A stretch of 6,870 nucleotides of DNA, taken from Fidelibacterota bacterium (lineage in GTDB: Bacteria; Marinisomatota; Marinisomatia; Marinisomatales; TCS56). Within the stretch, counting starts at the first letter, position 1. The number at the start of each line of letters is the position of its first letter. This document shows positions 4,335 through 6,870 of the stretch, in pieces. Below the pieces are notes generated by a model that was not told the DNA's origin, did not search any database, and was given only the letters and a program-made list of their open reading frames with translations. The stretch covers positions 1 to 6,870 of the forward strand of contig DAOWAH010000089.1 in the NCBI GenBank assembly GCA_030634675.1, read 5' to 3'. Both the position numbers and the translations under genes were made by a program.

Positions 4335-6527
4335 TTAGAGAGTGTAATTGACGGAAAAAATCACTTTTCGTTCCGACCCCATATTTCTTTCCAGGTCTAC
4401 ATAGTAATACCGAAACAGATTTTCGACCCGCACCTGCATTTCCAATTTTCCACTACGATAGCCCAACCCAAAATTCCAGACCTGAATCGGCACCCGTCTG
4501 TCACGACCGGTTTTGGGATCCGTCTGGAATAACTCGACCCGCTCGATCCGGCTGGCGTAGCGATATTCAATCGCTGCAAACAAACCGTGCCAGGCGATGG
4601 TGGCCTGACCATTGAAAATGTGGCGATAACGATAGGAAAGCGTATCAATTATTGTTTCCTGCTTATCCAATTCAATCGGATTCAGCCAGGTGTAGGCGAT
4701 GCCGGCGATAATAAAATTGTTTAACAGTCCACCGGACAGACTGAATTCGGCGCCCGTTATCCGGGCGTCTACGATGTTCTCAAAATGGATCGTATCGGCC
4801 CGGAAGATTACCGGTTCGATCATCTGATCGTAAGTTGTGGAGAACAGGGACGCATCGAGTTTTACCAGCGATACGATGCCCCGGCCCGGCCATATCAGCG
4901 TGCCCCCCACTTCCGTTGACAGACTGGTTTCGGCAACCAGGTCGGGATTCGGCCGGACCTTAAAAACACTTAACTGGGATTCGGTGAATAATTCGGCGAT
5001 CGTCGGTACCCGGAAACCATGTCCCATTGACGCGCGCAGAGCTAAGCCAGGATTTGGATGAAAATTAAGCGCCACCTGGGGTGAAAGGGTACGGTCAATA
5101 ATGTCACCGTCTACCCAGTAAGATTCATAGCGCACGCCCAGAGAAAGGTTGAGTTTTGAATAGAGGCGCTGCTGTCCCAGGATATAGACTGCCCCAGAAT
5201 AACTGGAATGTTCCCCGAAAAGCTTGGCATCGATGGCCGCTCGCTGAAGAACTATTCCGGTGGTGGTACTGAATGCTTGACTCCAATTAGTCGCGACCTG
5301 ATATTCGCCGTAATATTTGCGCTCATTGGAAAAATCGTTATTGGTAAGCCCTTCATTTTCCCAGTGAACATCGTAGAAGGTAGTACGGACTTTCATGACT
5401 GCGTTTGGCGAATAGATGAAATTAAACGATCCGCTCAGGTTGAACTTGGTTCCCTGAAAGCGATCATCTTCATAACCGATTGGTGCTTCAAACGGTTCGG
5501 CGGCGCTTTTCCATAGTGAACTGATCCCGGTTTGATCCGCCAGAAAATTGGCATACAGAGCAGCACTGTACTGCGTCCCGAAATTCAATTTCACTTTGCC
5601 GGTCAAGTTGACTGCTTCTTCCCAGTCCAGCCGGTAATAACCATCATTGCGTCGCTGTTGCAGCCGCACCCAGAAGCCATGTTGTCCGAACGGACGGGCA
5701 TGTGTTATTTCAGCGACATGAAACCAGCCGGGGTCTTCACGCCAATGCCATTGGTCGTACTTGGGCTGACTGTACTGACCGGCCTTTAAACGAAAGCGCG
5801 TTTCCGGAGTGGCGGGGGAGTTGCGCGTAATGATATTGATGACGCCGCCCATGGCACTCGATCCGTACAAAGCCGATCCGCTGGATTTGACGATCTCGAC
5901 CCGTGCGATTTCGGAAGTAGGTACCACCGCCCAGGTAATATTACCGGCCGCGCTGCCGGTCAGGGGAACACCGTCCAATAACAGCAGCGAGCGATTACCA
6001 GCCCCCAGTGAATAGCTGTTGGCACCGCGGATATTAATCTGGTCTCTGACGATACTGATACCAGCCTGGTAAGGTAGAATTTCTTCCAGGCTGAATGCGG
6101 CTTTACTATTTATTTGCCGCGGACCCAGGACGGAAACAGCCACCGGAGTCTCCATTATATCCTGAACTTTGCGGGTGGCAGTTACCACCACCTGGGGTGA
6201 AGATAATACATCCGGTATCATTTGGATATCGATGTGTACGGCTGAGGTTGCTTGCGGCAGTAGCACCGGTTGCACCTGGCGTCGATATCCCATCATTGTG
6301 ATTACAAGCGTGTATTCCCCGGTCTCTAATTGTTTCAGGCTGAACGAACCATCATTTGCAGTGGCGGTTCCGATATAAGTATTTTTGATTAAAATATTAG
6401 CACCGACTAAAGGTTCACCGGTTACACTGTCTACAACTTGACCTATGATGGATGAAGCACCCTGTCCGGTTACTATTACCTGGGCAAAAACTAGGGTAAG
6501 TAGAGTTTTCAGTATTGATCTACGCAT
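4335..6527 (-). CDS. TonB-dependent outer-membrane receptor with carboxypeptidase-regulatory-like N-terminal domain
   Basis: A 730-residue protein built in the usual FCB-group order. Residues 1-22 or so are a signal peptide. Residues 27-103 form a CarboxypepD_reg-like beta-sandwich (IIGQVVDSVTGEPLVGANI, then DGSFSLKQLETGEYTLVI and MMGYRR). VVVTAT at 113-118 is a probable TonB box. The plug domain, about 124-236, contains LDGVPLTG (184-191), ARVEIVKSSGSALYGSSAM (208-226) and GGVINIITRN (227-236), all classic plug motifs. The barrel runs from about 240 to 730 and includes MGHGFRVPTIAELF near its centre and a C-terminal VRVENLFRYYY segment. The protein moves a scarce large substrate such as a siderophore, cobalamin or glycan across the outer membrane using TonB energy. 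Nothing here identifies which. The length fits a FepA/BtuB-like receptor with one added domain and is short of a SusC. The start lies six bases after the upstream stop without a visible Shine-Dalgarno, so coupling is likely. Confidence 0.93.
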   Translation of the reverse strand: MRRSILKTLLTLVFAQVIVTGQGASSIIGQVVDSVTGEPLVGANILIKNTYIGTATANDGSFSLKQLETGEYTLVITMMGYRRQVQPVLLPQATSAVHIDIQMIPDVLSSPQVVVTATRKVQDIMETPVAVSVLGPRQINSKAAFSLEEILPYQAGISIVRDQINIRGANSYSLGAGNRSLLLLDGVPLTGSAAGNITWAVVPTSEIARVEIVKSSGSALYGSSAMGGVINIITRNSPATPETRFRLKAGQYSQPKYDQWHWREDPGWFHVAEITHARPFGQHGFWVRLQQRRNDGYYRLDWEEAVNLTGKVKLNFGTQYSAALYANFLADQTGISSLWKSAAEPFEAPIGYEDDRFQGTKFNLSGSFNFIYSPNAVMKVRTTFYDVHWENEGLTNNDFSNERKYYGEYQVATNWSQAFSTTTGIVLQRAAIDAKLFGEHSSYSGAVYILGQQRLYSKLNLSLGVRYESYWVDGDIIDRTLSPQVALNFHPNPGLALRASMGHGFRVPTIAELFTESQLSVFKVRPNPDLVAETSLSTEVGGTLIWPGRGIVSLVKLDASLFSTTYDQMIEPVIFRADTIHFENIVDARITGAEFSLSGGLLNNFIIAGIAYTWLNPIELDKQETIIDTLSYRYRHIFNGQATIAWHGLFAAIEYRYASRIERVELFQTDPKTGRDRRVPIQVWNFGLGYRSGKLEMQVRVENLFRYYYVDLERNMGSERKVIFSVNYTL

Positions 6528-6533
6528 TAATAG

Positions 6534-6870
6534 CTATAATGCAATTTTCCATATTTCATCTAGCGATTCAACCTGCTGTTCTCGGATTATTTTGTGACGA
6601 AGCGCTGAAATAATTTCCAGTTCAGTGGTCCCCGGCAATTTTATGTAGGACAGGGGATCAGCCAGAATTGAATCAAGATCGGTTACTAATTTTTCTGGGG
6701 GAATTAGCAGTCCCACCGGTAACAGCAGATAGGCTCCTGGAGGCAGTTGAATAAAAAAATAGTTCAGTGAATCACATTGTATGTTTGATTCACAGGGTAG
6801 AATGGGATCGCCGTAAGTGATAAAATGATCAGCTATGTGGTCGAGGTCAAGCTTGTCCAGCACGATCAGG
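6534..6870 (-). CDS. Unrecognised protein, C-terminal part (5' end outside window)
   Basis: The frame is open to the right edge of the window (112 codons including the stop), so this is most likely the end of a longer gene. A GTG at 6863-6861 could be a start, but two further sense codons precede it and no ribosome site can be seen in the few remaining bases. I do not recognise a family. Visible features: a C-E-S-N-I-Q-C pair of cysteines six residues apart, which could form a disulfide in an exported protein; a hydrophobic, proline-rich middle (LPPGAYLLLPVGLLIPPEKL) too broken for a clear membrane helix; and a charged, probably helical C-terminus (TELEIISALRHKIIREQQVESLDEIW). It ends six bases before the TonB-receptor start on the same strand, so it is probably co-transcribed with it and may share its role. 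The coding call rests on this spacing and the long open frame. Confidence 0.6.
   Translation of the reverse strand, partial: LIVLDKLDLDHIADHFITYGDPILPCESNIQCDSLNYFFIQLPPGAYLLLPVGLLIPPEKLVTDLDSILADPLSYIKLPGTTELEIISALRHKIIREQQVESLDEIWKIAL

Noticed and set aside
4837..6378. Several plus-strand open frames of 68-102 codons opposite the TonB-receptor gene
   Set aside because: They all overlap a protein with unmistakable plug and barrel motifs, and their translations show no recognisable pattern.
1..6870. CRISPR arrays, insertion sequences, tRNA genes, phage or defence genes
   Set aside because: I looked for regularly spaced repeats, terminal inverted repeats, cloverleaf-like segments and recombinase or nuclease motifs and saw none. 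The coding density is explained by biosynthetic and envelope genes.

Overview
The window is ordinary chromosomal sequence, probably from a Gram-negative bacterium of the FCB group (Bacteroidota, Marinimicrobia, Calditrichota and relatives). The basis is the density of outer-membrane beta-barrel genes, a TonB receptor with an N-terminal carboxypeptidase-regulatory-like domain, a lipoprotein with an acidic run directly after its lipidated cysteine, and a FadL-family protein of the divergent 'NQSAEYIRMLNRNAS' type. The phylum cannot be fixed from this sequence alone. I see no transposase, integrase, CRISPR array, tRNA or rRNA.

Left part, + strand (1-2159): the 3' end of aroB (dehydroquinate synthase) overlaps aroQ (type II dehydroquinate dehydratase) by an ATGA junction. 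This is two consecutive shikimate-pathway steps that look translationally coupled. After a 111-base spacer comes a gene for a secreted Omp85/BamA-type beta-barrel that has no room for POTRA domains. A strong palindromic terminator at 2179-2208 closes this side and also serves the convergent genes on the other strand.

Right part, - strand, read from 6870 down to 2229: the end of an unrecognised protein, a TonB-dependent receptor starting only 6 bases later, a small acidic lipoprotein, and a FadL/OmpP1-family channel. The first two look co-transcribed. The lipoprotein has its own good ribosome binding site and a possible promoter. The gap before the FadL-like gene holds a 16-base perfect AT palindrome and a terminator-like hairpin that ends 27 bases before the start codon, so that gene may be controlled by attenuation or by its own operator.

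Together the minus-strand genes suggest cell-envelope uptake: a TonB-energised receptor, a possibly surface-exposed lipoprotein and a diffusion channel for hydrophobic compounds. The substrate cannot be named. I do not see a clearly novel system. The least explained items are the unrecognised gene at the right edge, the acidic lipoprotein and the regulatory spacer at 3534-3636.
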